Part shown: positions 35,201-44,226 of the stretch, one piece after another
How the letters are laid out: each line of letters starts with the position of its first letter
Position numbering within the stretch: position 1 is the first letter of the stretch
DNA from: Bacteroidota bacterium
GTDB taxonomy: Bacteria; Bacteroidota; Bacteroidia; B-17B0; Aurantibacillaceae
Length of the DNA: 64,000 bases
Assembly (NCBI GenBank): GCA_021156365.1
Contig: JAJNDK010000002.1
Coordinates: forward strand, 124,001 to 188,000
Direction of reading: 5' to 3'
Program-made: the position numbers and the translations under genes
The notes under the pieces: model-generated
The model's database searches: none
What the model saw: the letters and a program-made list of their open reading frames with translations, nothing else
What the model was told of the DNA's origin: nothing

Positions 35201-35569
35201 TTATTTTTTAAATACAAAATACACTGCTGCAATAATACACAAAAGCGCAGCAAAGTGGTTCCATTTGAGTGTTTCATCTTTAAACATAAAAAAAGAGAAC
35301 ACAACAAAAACCAGCAGTGAGATAACTTCCTGGATGATCTTCAACTGCATAAGGCTAAAGGGCCCACCACTGCTTATGTGACCAATGCGATTGGCTGGTA
35401 CCTGCAGGCAATACTCAAAAAAAGCGATCCCCCAGCTGAGTATGATGAAGAACAAAAGTCCTTTGCTTTCGAGAAGTTTATAGTCTTTGAATTTAAGATG
35501 CCCATACCAGGCAAATGTCATGAACAGGTTGGAACCGATCAGAAGAAGTATGGAATAGAGACCGCGCAT
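35201..35569 (-). CDS. DMT-superfamily DUF486 membrane protein
   Basis: Four-helix membrane protein of the DUF486 family, related to small drug/metabolite transporters; substrate unknown. Helices are at about residues 3-22, 37-56, 82-97 and 103-120. The family block HISSGGPFSLMQLKIIQEVI (about 64-83) is clear. Length (122) is normal. It lies 19 bases after the coiled-coil gene and 2 bases before meaB on the same strand. Confidence 0.88.
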   Translation of the reverse strand: MRGLYSILLLIGSNLFMTFAWYGHLKFKDYKLLESKGLLFFIILSWGIAFFEYCLQVPANRIGHISSGGPFSLMQLKIIQEVISLLVFVVFSFFMFKDETLKWNHFAALLCIIAAVYFVFKK

Positions 35570-35588
35570 TCTTCCGTGATTCAGGTGT

Positions 35589-36524
35589 TTAATCCAGGGT
35601 TAAGGTTGTCTGACCGATCACAGCGCCATCGGCAGTAATTTCGATCATATATTTACCAGGCAATAAAGGTGAGCTTCCTTCGCATACGGCGGTAACCCCT
35701 ATCTCTGCATTTGCATAATTGATATTGGTTTTCCCTGCATAGTATCCTGCAGAATTATTGAAAATAAAACGATAGTTATCATCGTAGCCTTTCGCCATTT
35801 CTTTTCCATCCGGAGTAATAATACGTACGTACACATCCTTTGGTCCGCTCTTCGCAATTTTGTTCTCACTCAGGTTAAAGGAAACTTTGATCAGATCTGC
35901 CCGTTTGGCTTTATTGGTTGGAACCTGCTTTTTTCCGCCAGACTTCAGGTTGACGCCCATTGCCGTAATGCTGTTGCTGGTAAGCATAGAGCCTTTGGTG
36001 ATCGTGGATTGCAGTTCTTCTTTGTCCCTGTTGAGCTGTGTGGTTTTGTCCTTCTCTTTGTTCAGCTGCCCTGTGATCTCTTTTTTCTCTACGATGAGTT
36101 TTTGGTTCAGCGTGTTCAATGAGTCAATGGTGTGAACATATCCTTTCATGATCTCGCGCAGCGTATCCGTTTCTTTTTTCAGCTTCGCGATGTAATAGGC
36201 ATCTCCTTTATGTTTTTCCGCTTCTTTGATCAGCTCTTCGATACGGGCTTTCTGCGCCTCGATCTCCGCCTGCATATTGGCATCGGTGGTTTGTAATGCC
36301 GCATATTCGTCTTTCAGCTTCAGGAGCTCATTCTGAACATTATCGCGCTCCACATAAACCGTTTTCACGATCTCCACCTGCTCGTTGGCACGTTTTTTCT
36401 CCTTGTCAAACATATAGAACAGGTAGCCATTTCCTCCCAATGAAAGGATCAACAATATCCAGGGGATGATGCCCCCCCTTTTTTTCTTCTTTTCTTCCTG
36501 TTGTGGTGTGTTTGAGCTTTCCAT
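35589..36524 (-). CDS. Membrane-anchored coiled-coil protein of unknown function
   Basis: Short basic cytoplasmic N-terminus (KKKKRGG), one membrane helix (about residues 19-37, IIPWILLILSLGGNGYLFYM), then a long coiled coil (about 42-175, rich in E, K and L) and a beta-rich C-terminal domain (about 200-311). The last strands, LLPGKYMIEITADGAVIGQTTLTL, resemble an Ig-like or carboxypeptidase-like sandwich. No enzyme motif is visible. It is divergent from porX and has a good promoter; a link with PorX or type IX secretion is only positional. First gene of a unit with DUF486 and meaB. Confidence 0.72.
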   Translation of the reverse strand: MESSNTPQQEEKKKKRGGIIPWILLILSLGGNGYLFYMFDKEKKRANEQVEIVKTVYVERDNVQNELLKLKDEYAALQTTDANMQAEIEAQKARIEELIKEAEKHKGDAYYIAKLKKETDTLREIMKGYVHTIDSLNTLNQKLIVEKKEITGQLNKEKDKTTQLNRDKEELQSTITKGSMLTSNSITAMGVNLKSGGKKQVPTNKAKRADLIKVSFNLSENKIAKSGPKDVYVRIITPDGKEMAKGYDDNYRFIFNNSAGYYAGKTNINYANAEIGVTAVCEGSSPLLPGKYMIEITADGAVIGQTTLTLD

Positions 36525-36549
36525 AATGCTTAGGGTACTTAATTAGCTA

Positions 36550-36578
36550 CAAAAGTATAAAATTAGCGATACCTCCAA
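36550..36578 (-). promoter_or_regulatory. Promoter of the coiled-coil gene - DUF486 - meaB unit
   Basis: Minus strand: TTG (36578-36576), 18 bases, TACTTTTG (36557-36550), then 25 bases to the ATG. A good -33/-7 pair. Confidence 0.52.
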
Positions 36579-36703
36579 GGTATAAAAAAAGCTAATTATA
36601 AAACGCCGGATGTTAGTAAGCATCGTTTTACACCAAAAAGCAGAATTGGGACCGGCCGGGAGAATTAGAGAATTTTAACCCTGTGCAAAGAATAAAACGG
36701 GTT

Positions 36704-36711
36704 TATTTTCG
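36704..36711 (+). promoter_or_regulatory. Candidate -7 element of porX
   Basis: TATTTTCG, a TAnnTTcG variant, 25 bases before the porX ATG. The -33 box is weak. Confidence 0.35.
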
Positions 36712-36736
36712 TTAATTAGCAGTTATAATCAGATTT

Positions 36737-38290
36737 ATGGAAAAACTACAACTTCTCTGGGCCGACGATGAGATCGAACTCCTGAAACCACATATTTTAT
36801 TCCTGGAACAAAAAGGATACGACGTAACGACTGCCAAAAGCGGTGACGAAGCATTGGAGATTATTAAAGAGCGGGATTTCGACGCTGTACTGCTGGACGA
36901 AAATATGCCGGGCTTATCGGGGCTGGAGACACTGAACCGTTTGAAAACCATAAAAACAGGCCTTCCTGTGATCATGATCACGAAAAGCGAAGAAGAATAT
37001 ATCATGGATGATGCCATCGGTTCCAAAATTGCCGATTATCTCATCAAGCCTGTAAATCCTAACCAGATCCTGCTTTCGCTGAAAAAAACGCTGGACAACA
37101 GGCGACTGGTGAGTGAGAAGACGAATACCGAATACCGGAAAGATTTCCAACAGATAGGGATGACGCTAAGCGACAATCTTTCGTTCCAGGAATGGAGCGA
37201 TGTATACAAAAAGATCATCTACTGGGACCTGGAACTCGACAAGGCTGCCGACAAAAGCATGCTGGATGTACTGAAAATGCAGAAAACCGATGCCAATACA
37301 CAGTTCTGCAAATTCGTGGAAAAAAACTATGTAGCCTGGCTCAACAATAAAGCGAACGATGCGCCGGTGATGTCGCATACCCTGTTCAAAAACCGGATCG
37401 CACCGGAGATCGACAAGTCAGCTTCTACCTTTGTACTGATGATCGATAACCTGCGCTTCGACCAATGGAAGGTGATCGAACCAGTGATCACGCAATATTT
37501 TAAAGTAGACACAGAAGAGATCTATTGCAGCATTCTGCCTACGGCCACCCAATATGCCCGGAACGCATTCTTTGCAGGTCTATTGCCGAGCGAGATCGAA
37601 AAACGCTACCCGAACCTCTGGATGAATGATGAAGAGGAAGGATTGAAAAATCAGCACGAAGAAGAATTCCTGAACGAACAGCTGAAACGTCTGGGCAAAA
37701 CAGTAAAAACGAGTTACAACAAGATCACGAATATAGCTGCCGGAAAACGACTGGCCGACAGCATCCCGAACCTGATGCAGAACAAGCTGAACGTGATCGT
37801 TTACAATTTTGTGGATATGCTCTCGCATGCGCGTACGGATATGGAAGTGATCCGCGAGCTGGCCGATGACGAGCCTGCTTACCGTTCCATCACTTTATCC
37901 TGGTTCGAACATTCACCGCTGTTCGATATGGTGAGGCAGATAGCAGAAAAGAAGGCGCGCCTGATCATCACCACTGATCACGGAACCGTGCACGTAAAAG
38001 AACCTTCGAAAGTAGTGGGCGATAAGAACGTGAATACAAATCTTCGTTACAAAACAGGAAAAACACTTGATTACAACAAAAAAGAAGTCTTCGAGATCCG
38101 TAATCCGCATGATGCATTCCTTCCGAAACAACATGTAAGCTCGGCCTATATTTTTGCGAAGGAGAATAAATTCTTTGCCTACCCGAACAATTACAATTAC
38201 TACGTGAATTATTACAAGAATACCTTTCAGCACGGAGGGGTGTCATTGGAGGAAATGCTGATACCTTATATTGCACTCAGCGCGAAGTAA
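36737..38290 (+). CDS. porX: PorX: response regulator with PglZ/alkaline phosphatase-like domain
   Basis: Regulator of type IX secretion and gliding in Bacteroidota. The N-terminal receiver (residues 1-120) has the acidic pair ADDE (10-12), the phospho-acceptor Asp54 in LLDENMPG and the K in YLIKPVNP. A helical linker leads to an alkaline-phosphatase-superfamily (PglZ) domain from about 220: MIDNLRFDQWK, the nucleophile region LPTATQYARNAFFAG (Thr271 probable) and the metal-site ITTDHGTVHV (about 415). Length (517) matches known PorX, which is reported to act as a phosphodiesterase and to signal from PorY. PorY is not in the window. Confidence 0.94.
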   Translation: MEKLQLLWADDEIELLKPHILFLEQKGYDVTTAKSGDEALEIIKERDFDAVLLDENMPGLSGLETLNRLKTIKTGLPVIMITKSEEEYIMDDAIGSKIADYLIKPVNPNQILLSLKKTLDNRRLVSEKTNTEYRKDFQQIGMTLSDNLSFQEWSDVYKKIIYWDLELDKAADKSMLDVLKMQKTDANTQFCKFVEKNYVAWLNNKANDAPVMSHTLFKNRIAPEIDKSASTFVLMIDNLRFDQWKVIEPVITQYFKVDTEEIYCSILPTATQYARNAFFAGLLPSEIEKRYPNLWMNDEEEGLKNQHEEEFLNEQLKRLGKTVKTSYNKITNIAAGKRLADSIPNLMQNKLNVIVYNFVDMLSHARTDMEVIRELADDEPAYRSITLSWFEHSPLFDMVRQIAEKKARLIITTDHGTVHVKEPSKVVGDKNVNTNLRYKTGKTLDYNKKEVFEIRNPHDAFLPKQHVSSAYIFAKENKFFAYPNNYNYYVNYYKNTFQHGGVSLEEMLIPYIALSAK

Positions 38291-38296
38291 TTATTT

Positions 38297-38312
38297 CCCG
38301 ATAGCTATCAGG
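38297..38312. repeat. Palindrome CCCGATAGCTATCAGG, diverged copy 3
   Basis: One mismatch to the dispersed 16-mer. It lies 7 bases after the porX stop, where it may act as a weak hairpin. Confidence 0.8.
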
Positions 38313-38352
38313 ATCGGATTTATTAGTATTTTCAGGCTATCAATTCTGAAAC

Positions 38353-39105
38353 ATGAGAAGCATACTATTCTGTATCCTGTGCCTGTCAGTATCCTGTGCA
38401 GGCTTTGGGCAAAGCAACAAACCGGAAGGCATCTGGGAGGAATATAAAAGGGAGATCGTGGGAGAAACGAATGCTGATGATTATAGTGTTAACATTTCCG
38501 GCATGCATCTATATCATGACTACCAGTTCTTTTCCAATTCAAGCTACAAGAATTATGGGAATACAGCTCATGTCATGTTCCATTTCCTGGATAAGGGCAC
38601 TTACGCTGTTAATGGCGACACTCTGAAGCTGAACGAGAGCGCTGATGACAAGAGTCACGCGCCCGAAGTATACATCGTTTCTTATCCGCAAGCCGGTGAG
38701 ATGGTATTAACGTCGGTATGCAAAGCAAACGAATTCGGATACATCCATTATTTTAAAAAGGCAAAGAAGGCCGTCAAATCCAAATATGCCAAAGAATATG
38801 GTCATCCTTCCCCTGCCGCTCTTCCCGGAGGACTTACCTATTTCATTCAAAAGAACATCAACGATTCCCTGCTTATGAACAACGCAAAAAACGGAGAATA
38901 TGATGTGGATCTGTTGCTATCCATAGATGAAACGGGCAAAGTAACCTCTGCTACTTATGTCAGAGAAGATAAGCACCCTTTGAAAGCCGAACTGAAAGAA
39001 GCCATTCGCCTGGTACGCATGATGCCTAAATGGATCCCGGCAACAGACGAGCGCAACCGGAAAGTGGAATCGAAACAACTGATCTCCATTTCTTTTGCCA
39101 GGTGA
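38353..39105 (+). CDS. Secreted protein with a TonB C-terminal-like domain
   Basis: A signal peptide ends at GFGQ (residue 19). The middle (about 20-135) is unrecognised. The C-terminal ~95 residues resemble a TonB_C domain as used in Bacteroidota proteins: LPGGLTYFIQKNI, YDVDLLLSIDETGKVTSATY, EAIRLVRMMPKWIPATD and the closing LISISF strand. There is no membrane anchor, so it is not a classical energy transducer. Role unknown. It is convergent with the TPR-SpoIIE gene. Confidence 0.68.
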   Translation: MRSILFCILCLSVSCAGFGQSNKPEGIWEEYKREIVGETNADDYSVNISGMHLYHDYQFFSNSSYKNYGNTAHVMFHFLDKGTYAVNGDTLKLNESADDKSHAPEVYIVSYPQAGEMVLTSVCKANEFGYIHYFKKAKKAVKSKYAKEYGHPSPAALPGGLTYFIQKNINDSLLMNNAKNGEYDVDLLLSIDETGKVTSATYVREDKHPLKAELKEAIRLVRMMPKWIPATDERNRKVESKQLISISFAR

Positions 39106-39145
39106 TCCTGCTGATCGGATTATTTTCAGAAACAAACTATAACAC

Positions 39146-41290
39146 TCAGACACGCACACCTATCACACATACATCATCGACCTGCTCCAGATTTCCTTTC
39201 CAATCGTTCAGTATCTTCTCCAGTTTTTCTTTTTGTTCCGATGCAGGTAAATGTGCAATAGCTATCAGTAATTCTTTCAATTGTTTGTACATAAATTTCT
39301 TTGCTTTTGGTCCGCCGAACTGATCGGGCATTCCATCGGTAAGCGTGTAGATCATATCTCCGGACTGCAATCCAACGGTGTGCTCGGTAAAAGGTAGCTG
39401 ATCCTTATCGTGTTTGCCTACAGGCATTTTGTCGGGAACAAACTCGAGTAAATTACCTTCGCGAACGATCCAGACAGGGTTGTTGGCAGCAGCGTATCGT
39501 AATTGCTTTTTGTTCTTGTCCAGTACAATAAGGCTACAATCCATGCCATCCTTTCCACCTTCCGGACTTCCATCTTTTTTCAGTCGTTCGATAATGGTTT
39601 TCCGTGTATCGTTCAGGATCTCTGCCGGGTCAGAATAATACTCGATGGCCCGTTCGAGGCTCGTAATATTGAGTAAGCTCATAATAGCGCCTGGTACTCC
39701 ATGTCCTGTACTATCCGCCGTACAAAGATAAAAAAGGTTTTGGGTGGCTGAGGCTCTCGAAGCCGCCCAGTAAAAATCACCACTCACTACATCCCTTGGC
39801 TGGAAGTAAACAAAATATTCCTTCAAATGCGCGTCCAGTAGTTCTTTTGAAGCAAGGAAACTCCGTTGTATCCTTTCAGCATAGTTTATCGAATCAGTGA
39901 TCTCCTTGTGCTTTTCTTCGATGATGTGCTTCTGCACACTCGTTTCTTTTTCTTTCAGCTCAATGATCTGTTTTTGTTTTTGAGTGATCCTGAACCGGTT
40001 GTACATGAACCCGGCAAACACGATCACCAGCACTAAACCGATGATGACTGCCGCAATAATACTGTTTTGCCTCCGGCTCTGTTCTTCGGATACAGCTGCC
40101 TGTTTATCCATAGCGCTTTTATGCGCGGCATCTGCCAGGGCCTGTTTTTTGTCGTATTCATACTGCATGGTTGCCTGCAGGCTTTGCTTCCGGATCTCTT
40201 CATTATCGATGCTATCCCGGTACAGGATAAACAATTTATGATGTTTAAATGCATCACTGAAATTTTTGGTAGCGCTGTCGAGCCGGGCCAGCCAATAATA
40301 ATTTTCTTTCAGAAGACTTTTGTTCCGTATCTGCAGTGAGATCGCCAGCGACTTATCCAGGTATTCACGTGCGGGTCCGTTTTTCTTTGCAAGTGCATAC
40401 AACGAGCCGATGTTGACCAAATTAAGTGCTGTACTGTTTTTGTCACCCAGCTCCTCTTTTGTTTTCAGGGCTCTGAAATAACAGTCAAGCGCTTTTGTAT
40501 TATCCTTCATTCTCCGATACACATTGCCAAGATTGCCCAGCCACAACGATACTGAATTTTTATTCTCCAATTCCTCGCTTAACTTAAGCGCCTGTTGAAA
40601 GTGATCAAGTGCCTTTTGATTATCGTTCTTTTTGTCATATACAAGACCTATTGAGCCGAGCCATGATGATTCGTGATCTTTATTGCCAAGCTCCCGCGCT
40701 GCCTTTAGCGCCTTTGAAAAATACTCCAGCGCCTTCGGATAATTGTCTTGCTTGAAATAAATGCTTCCAATAATTCCTGTATTGAGTTCAATGCCTGCCT
40801 TATCCTTCAGCTCTTCGTTTATTTTTAATGTTTTGAAATAATTTTCGAGCGCCTTTGCATAATCGCCCCGTTCCCGGTACACGGTACCGATATTCAGTAT
40901 GCTTTTGGCCATTCCCTGTTTGTCATTCAATTTTTCGCGAATGGTGGCGGCAGTTGTATAATGAAAAAGTGCCTCATCATACTTCCCGGTCAGGTAATTG
41001 ATGGAACCGAGAATATGGTTGGATTGTGCGATCCCTTTCTGCCAGCCCTTCACGTTTTTAATGGTGATCTTCTCTGCCAGGTCGAGCGCCTGCATGGATA
41101 AAATGCGTGCCGAATCGGGCTGGTTGAATAAGCGCATGGCAGCCAGATCGTTGAGCGCATTTACCTGGTTGGAGTCGCCGGATGCAGATCTAATGATGCG
41201 AATAAGCGAATCTGCTTTCCCCTGCGCGACAATCGCTACAGGTGCCAGCAGTATAGGGCACAAAAGGAGTAGAAACAGGGGCCTTTTCAT
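39146..41290 (-). CDS. TPR-SpoIIE phosphatase, membrane-bound
   Basis: Signal-transducing PP2C-type phosphatase. A signal peptide (1-22) leads to about seven periplasmic TPR units (residues 75-350; for example ILNIGTVYRERGDYAKALENY). A membrane helix (about 405-427) and a coiled coil (about 430-480) follow. The cytoplasmic SpoIIE/PP2C domain contains FQPRDVVSGDFYW, LCTADSTGHGVPGAIMSLL, IYTLTDGMPDQFGG and a closing DDVCVIGVRV, so the metal-binding aspartates are present. Such proteins are thought to sense through the TPRs and dephosphorylate an anti-anti-sigma or similar partner; none is adjacent. Confidence 0.92.
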   Translation of the reverse strand: MKRPLFLLLLCPILLAPVAIVAQGKADSLIRIIRSASGDSNQVNALNDLAAMRLFNQPDSARILSMQALDLAEKITIKNVKGWQKGIAQSNHILGSINYLTGKYDEALFHYTTAATIREKLNDKQGMAKSILNIGTVYRERGDYAKALENYFKTLKINEELKDKAGIELNTGIIGSIYFKQDNYPKALEYFSKALKAARELGNKDHESSWLGSIGLVYDKKNDNQKALDHFQQALKLSEELENKNSVSLWLGNLGNVYRRMKDNTKALDCYFRALKTKEELGDKNSTALNLVNIGSLYALAKKNGPAREYLDKSLAISLQIRNKSLLKENYYWLARLDSATKNFSDAFKHHKLFILYRDSIDNEEIRKQSLQATMQYEYDKKQALADAAHKSAMDKQAAVSEEQSRRQNSIIAAVIIGLVLVIVFAGFMYNRFRITQKQKQIIELKEKETSVQKHIIEEKHKEITDSINYAERIQRSFLASKELLDAHLKEYFVYFQPRDVVSGDFYWAASRASATQNLFYLCTADSTGHGVPGAIMSLLNITSLERAIEYYSDPAEILNDTRKTIIERLKKDGSPEGGKDGMDCSLIVLDKNKKQLRYAAANNPVWIVREGNLLEFVPDKMPVGKHDKDQLPFTEHTVGLQSGDMIYTLTDGMPDQFGGPKAKKFMYKQLKELLIAIAHLPASEQKEKLEKILNDWKGNLEQVDDVCVIGVRV

Positions 41291-41403
41291 AAATTAGCCG
41301 AAATATACGATTTTTTGGTCCCGGTAAGAGTTTAGCCGATCAATAAACCACTCATTACCAATGAATTAAAATAAAAGAGATAGAAATTAAAATGCGCTAA
41401 TTG

Positions 41404-41434
41404 TTTGCCAGTCAACATTTTCTTCGTATCTTCG
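41404..41434 (+). promoter_or_regulatory. Promoter of rpsF-rpsR-rplI
   Basis: TTTG at 41404-41407, 19 bases, then TATCTTCG at 41427-41434, with the rpsF ATG 22 bases later. This is the most complete Bacteroidota-type -33/-7 promoter in the window. Confidence 0.72.
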
Positions 41435-41455
41435 CCGTCCAAAATTTTTTATACA

Positions 41456-41845
41456 ATGAGTAAACATTATGAGACGGTCTTCATTTTAACTCCCGTTTTG
41501 TCTGATGATCAGGCAAAGGAGGCCGCAAAAAAATTCAAAAAAACGTTGACTGATGGTGGAGCTAAGATCGTTAACGAAGAAAACTGGGGATTGAAAAAAC
41601 TGGCATATCCAATCCAGAAAAAATCTACCGGATTCTATCATTTAGTAGAGTTCACGACTGACAGTAATACTGCAGTAGCTGAGCTGGAACTTGTTTTTAA
41701 ACGTGATGAGCGTTTATTACGTTTCTTAACTGTTGCTTTAGACAAACATTCTATTGCTTACAGCGAAAAACGCAGAAACAAACTAAAAGGTGTGGATACA
41801 GGCGACAACAGAAGACCTAACAAAAAGGAAAAGGCTGACGCTTAA
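41456..41845 (+). CDS. rpsF: 30S ribosomal protein S6
   Basis: Primary binder in the 30S platform, pairing with S18. The start at 41456 ([11 protein letters not shown]) is preferred over an upstream in-frame ATG at 41405 that would fall inside the promoter. The core shows [30 protein letters not shown] and FYHLVEF, then [13 protein letters not shown], as expected. The C-terminal ~20 residues are basic and unstructured. First gene of the S6-S18-L9 operon. Confidence 0.97.
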   Translation: MSKHYETVFILTPVLSDDQAKEAAKKFKKTLTDGGAKIVNEENWGLKKLAYPIQKKSTGFYHLVEFTTDSNTAVAELELVFKRDERLLRFLTVALDKHSIAYSEKRRNKLKGVDTGDNRRPNKKEKADA

Positions 41846-41875
41846 TCGTTTAACAAATTAAAAAAGATCTAAAAA

Positions 41876-42139
41876 ATGGCAAACGCAGAAATCAGATACT
41901 TAAACCCGCCAACCGCAGATACTAAAAAGAAAAAGTACTGCCGTTTCAAAAAAAGCGGTATCAAATACATTGATTACAAAGACGCAGACTTTTTATTGAA
42001 GTTCGTGAACGAGCAGGGAAAAATTCTTCCCCGTCGTTTAACTGGTACTTCTTTGAAATTTCAACGCAAAGTATCAACAGCAGTAAAAAGAGCACGTCAC
42101 CTGGCTTTAATGCCTTATGTAGCTGACGGATTAAAATAA
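41876..42139 (+). CDS. rpsR: 30S ribosomal protein S18
   Basis: Binds S6 and 16S rRNA in the 30S platform. Family landmarks are [20 protein letters not shown] (about residues 20-39), [20 protein letters not shown] and [14 protein letters not shown]. Length (87) is normal for Bacteroidota. One cysteine remains at the usual N-terminal position. It sits 30 bases after rpsF and 27 bases before rplI. Confidence 0.97.
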   Translation: MANAEIRYLNPPTADTKKKKYCRFKKSGIKYIDYKDADFLLKFVNEQGKILPRRLTGTSLKFQRKVSTAVKRARHLALMPYVADGLK

Positions 42140-42166
42140 TCATTCATTTAATTAAGGTATTTACAA

Positions 42167-42613
42167 ATGGAAATCATATTAAAAACAGACATCAAAGGCT
42201 TAGGCTTTGCTGATGAGATCGTAAAAGTGAAAGCCGGATACGGTCGCAACTTTTTAATCCCGAAAGGGATGGCAACCGTAGCTACGGAAAGCAACAAAAA
42301 AATGTTGGCGGAGACCGTTAAGCAACGTTCTTTCAAAGAAGAAAAACTGCGTACACAGGCTTCTGCTAATGCAGCAAAACTGACGGATGTTTCCGTTACA
42401 GTTGGGGCAAAAGCAGGTGATTCCGGAAAGATCTTCGGATCTGTTACCAGCATCCAGCTGGCAGAAGCACTGAAAAAAGCAGGTTACGATGTGGAAAGAA
42501 AAAACATCGAGATCAAAGGCGATGCGATCAAAGCATTGGGATCCTATACTGCTAAAGTACGTTTATACAAAGACATCACTGCAGACGTGAAGTTTGAAGT
42601 GGTAGCTGAGTAA
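42167..42613 (+). CDS. rplI: 50S ribosomal protein L9
   Basis: Two-domain protein of the 50S L1-stalk base that limits frameshifting. The N-terminal domain has MEIILKTDIKGLGFADEIVK and the signature AGYGRNFLIPKGMA (about residues 24-37). A long helix joins it to the C-terminal domain (GKIFGSVTSIQLAEALKKAG, about 88-107). Length (148) is normal. The operon ends at a strong hairpin 22 bases downstream. Confidence 0.97.
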   Translation: MEIILKTDIKGLGFADEIVKVKAGYGRNFLIPKGMATVATESNKKMLAETVKQRSFKEEKLRTQASANAAKLTDVSVTVGAKAGDSGKIFGSVTSIQLAEALKKAGYDVERKNIEIKGDAIKALGSYTAKVRLYKDITADVKFEVVAE

Positions 42614-42634
42614 TAATTTAGCTTACTATAATTT

Positions 42635-42670
42635 AAAAACCCGTTCCTGAAAACAAGAACGGGTTTTTTT
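42635..42670 (+). terminator. Terminator of the rpsF operon
   Basis: AAAACCCGTTC pairs with GAACGGGTTTT, an 11-bp stem with a 10-base loop, and the T-run continues for four bases or so after it. Confidence 0.93.
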
Positions 42671-42801
42671 CATTTTTAGATGGTCACCCGGAAAATTGTT
42701 GTGTCCACCTCATTTTTTTGAACCTCCCGTTCTGCAATACTTATCTTTAGTCTGCCATCCCCGGTCCTTTTAAATTCCATTTGATTGATTATTTTTATCC
42801 T

Positions 42802-43395
42802 ATGAAATTAAAATTCATATTTCTATTGTTCACCGGGTTATTGGCTAAAGCCCAGCAAAACCCCGAGCTTGCCTTTTCCAAAAGTTATTCCTTCGAATAC
42901 GAAACCCAGTATGCGAAGGCTATCAATGCCATGCTGGAGCTGAATACGGAAAATTACCAGGTCAATCTTCGCTTAGGCTGGCTCTATTATCTGAGTAAAG
43001 ATTATACAAAGTCGGAGAGCTATTACAAAAAAGCGGTTTCCCTGGAACCAGCTTCCATTGAAGCCCGTTTCGGCCTTGTACTCCCGATGTCGGCCCTTGG
43101 CAACTGGAACAATGTGCTCGCGGTGTATCTCGAAATTGTAAAAACCGATCCTCACAATTCGATCGCCAACTACCGGATCGCCAGTATCTACTACAACCGC
43201 AAGGATTATGCGAATGCCGGTACTTATATTTCAAAGGTCATTAAAATGTATCCCTTCGATTATGACGGCAATCTGTTGAACGGAAAAATACTGGTCGCAC
43301 AAAACAAAGCTGCTGAAGCAAAAAAATTCCTGATCAAAGCGTTAGAATACAATCCACAGTCCGAAGAAGTGAAAACCCTGCTTAAAAAACTTTGA
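42802..43395 (+). CDS. Secreted TPR protein next to a LytTR regulator
   Basis: The start at 42802 gives MKLKFIFLLFTGLLAKAQ, a signal peptide cut near residue 18. Four TPR-like units fill the rest: QVNLRLGWLYYLSKDYTKSESYYKKA (cut; about 52-77), EARFGLVLPMSALGNWNNVL, IANYRIASIYYNRKDYANAG and DGNLLNGKILVAQNKAAEAK. Probably a periplasmic scaffold. It ends 10 bases before the LytTR regulator, so the two are co-transcribed; a role as sensor partner is inferred from position only. Confidence 0.75.
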   Translation: MKLKFIFLLFTGLLAKAQQNPELAFSKSYSFEYETQYAKAINAMLELNTENYQVNLRLGWLYYLSKDYTKSESYYKKAVSLEPASIEARFGLVLPMSALGNWNNVLAVYLEIVKTDPHNSIANYRIASIYYNRKDYANAGTYISKVIKMYPFDYDGNLLNGKILVAQNKAAEAKKFLIKALEYNPQSEEVKTLLKKL

Positions 43396-43405
43396 TCCTG
43401 CCCTT

Positions 43406-44095
43406 ATGAAATGCCTGATCGTTGATGATAATAAAATAGCCCGAAGCGTTCTGAAACATTTTCTGAGTGCGTTGGACTATGTAAGCCTTGCAGGCGACTG
43501 CGAAAGCGTGGCAGAGGCCGTAAATATCATGAGCAGGGAAAAGATCGATCTACTGCTGTTGGATGTGGAAATGCCCGGTATGAGCGGCTTTGATTTCCTG
43601 AACAGTTTTCCTGAACACCCAATGGTGATCCTTATAACAGCAAAGGCAGAATATGCCGTAAGCGCTTTTGATCACAATGTAGTCGATTTCCTGCTGAAGC
43701 CGGTGGCAGAACCCCGTTTCATCAAAGCCATTCAGCGGGCCTGGGAGATCTACAAAAGTGATGAACAAAACTTTGAAACGGAAAAGGACTTTTTTTTCAT
43801 TCGGGAGAAAGGTGTTTCTTCCCGGCTGATGATCTCCGACATATTGTATATCCAGGCCCTGGGTGATTACATTACCATTCACACCAGCGAAAAAAAAATC
43901 ACCATCCACTACTCCATTAGCGCTATCGAAAAAAAGCTTTCCCCTGCACGCTTCATGCGCGTTCACCGCTCGTATATTCTTGCACTCGATAAGATCGAAA
44001 CAGTGGAAGAAGGAACCGCTTTTGTATACCAGCAACCCATTCCCGTAGGTGATGCACATCGTTCCCAGCTGATGAAACGGCTTAACCTGCTGTAA
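43406..44095 (+). CDS. LytTR family response regulator (first)
   Basis: DNA-binding two-component regulator. The receiver domain (residues 1-118) shows MKCLIVDDNK, the phospho-acceptor Asp53 in LLLLDVEMPG and the K in FLLKPVAEP. The LytTR DNA-binding domain (about 128-229) shows FIREKGVSSRLMISDILYIQ, GDYITIHT, FMRVHRSYI and IPVGDAHRSQLMKRL. Length (229) is typical. No kinase is encoded in its own pair; the hybrid kinase 319 bases downstream is the nearest candidate partner. Confidence 0.92.
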   Translation: MKCLIVDDNKIARSVLKHFLSALDYVSLAGDCESVAEAVNIMSREKIDLLLLDVEMPGMSGFDFLNSFPEHPMVILITAKAEYAVSAFDHNVVDFLLKPVAEPRFIKAIQRAWEIYKSDEQNFETEKDFFFIREKGVSSRLMISDILYIQALGDYITIHTSEKKITIHYSISAIEKKLSPARFMRVHRSYILALDKIETVEEGTAFVYQQPIPVGDAHRSQLMKRLNLL

Positions 44096-44117
44096 AACAC
44101 AAAATACTCTCTCCTTT

Positions 44118-44148
44118 CAGACACGGATTCCACAGATTACGCAGATAT
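44118..44148 (+). repeat. Dispersed element with ACAGATTACGCAGAT
   Basis: Contains CAGACACGGATTC followed by CACAGATTACGCAGATAT, the clearest full copy of the element also seen at 27511, 30691 and 33486-33590. Confidence 0.65.
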
Positions 44149-44226
44149 AATTTAGCTCTAAATTTTCACTGATATCCGCGTTAATTAAACAATCGCTCCA
44201 TATCTGCGACATCGGCGAAATCCACT

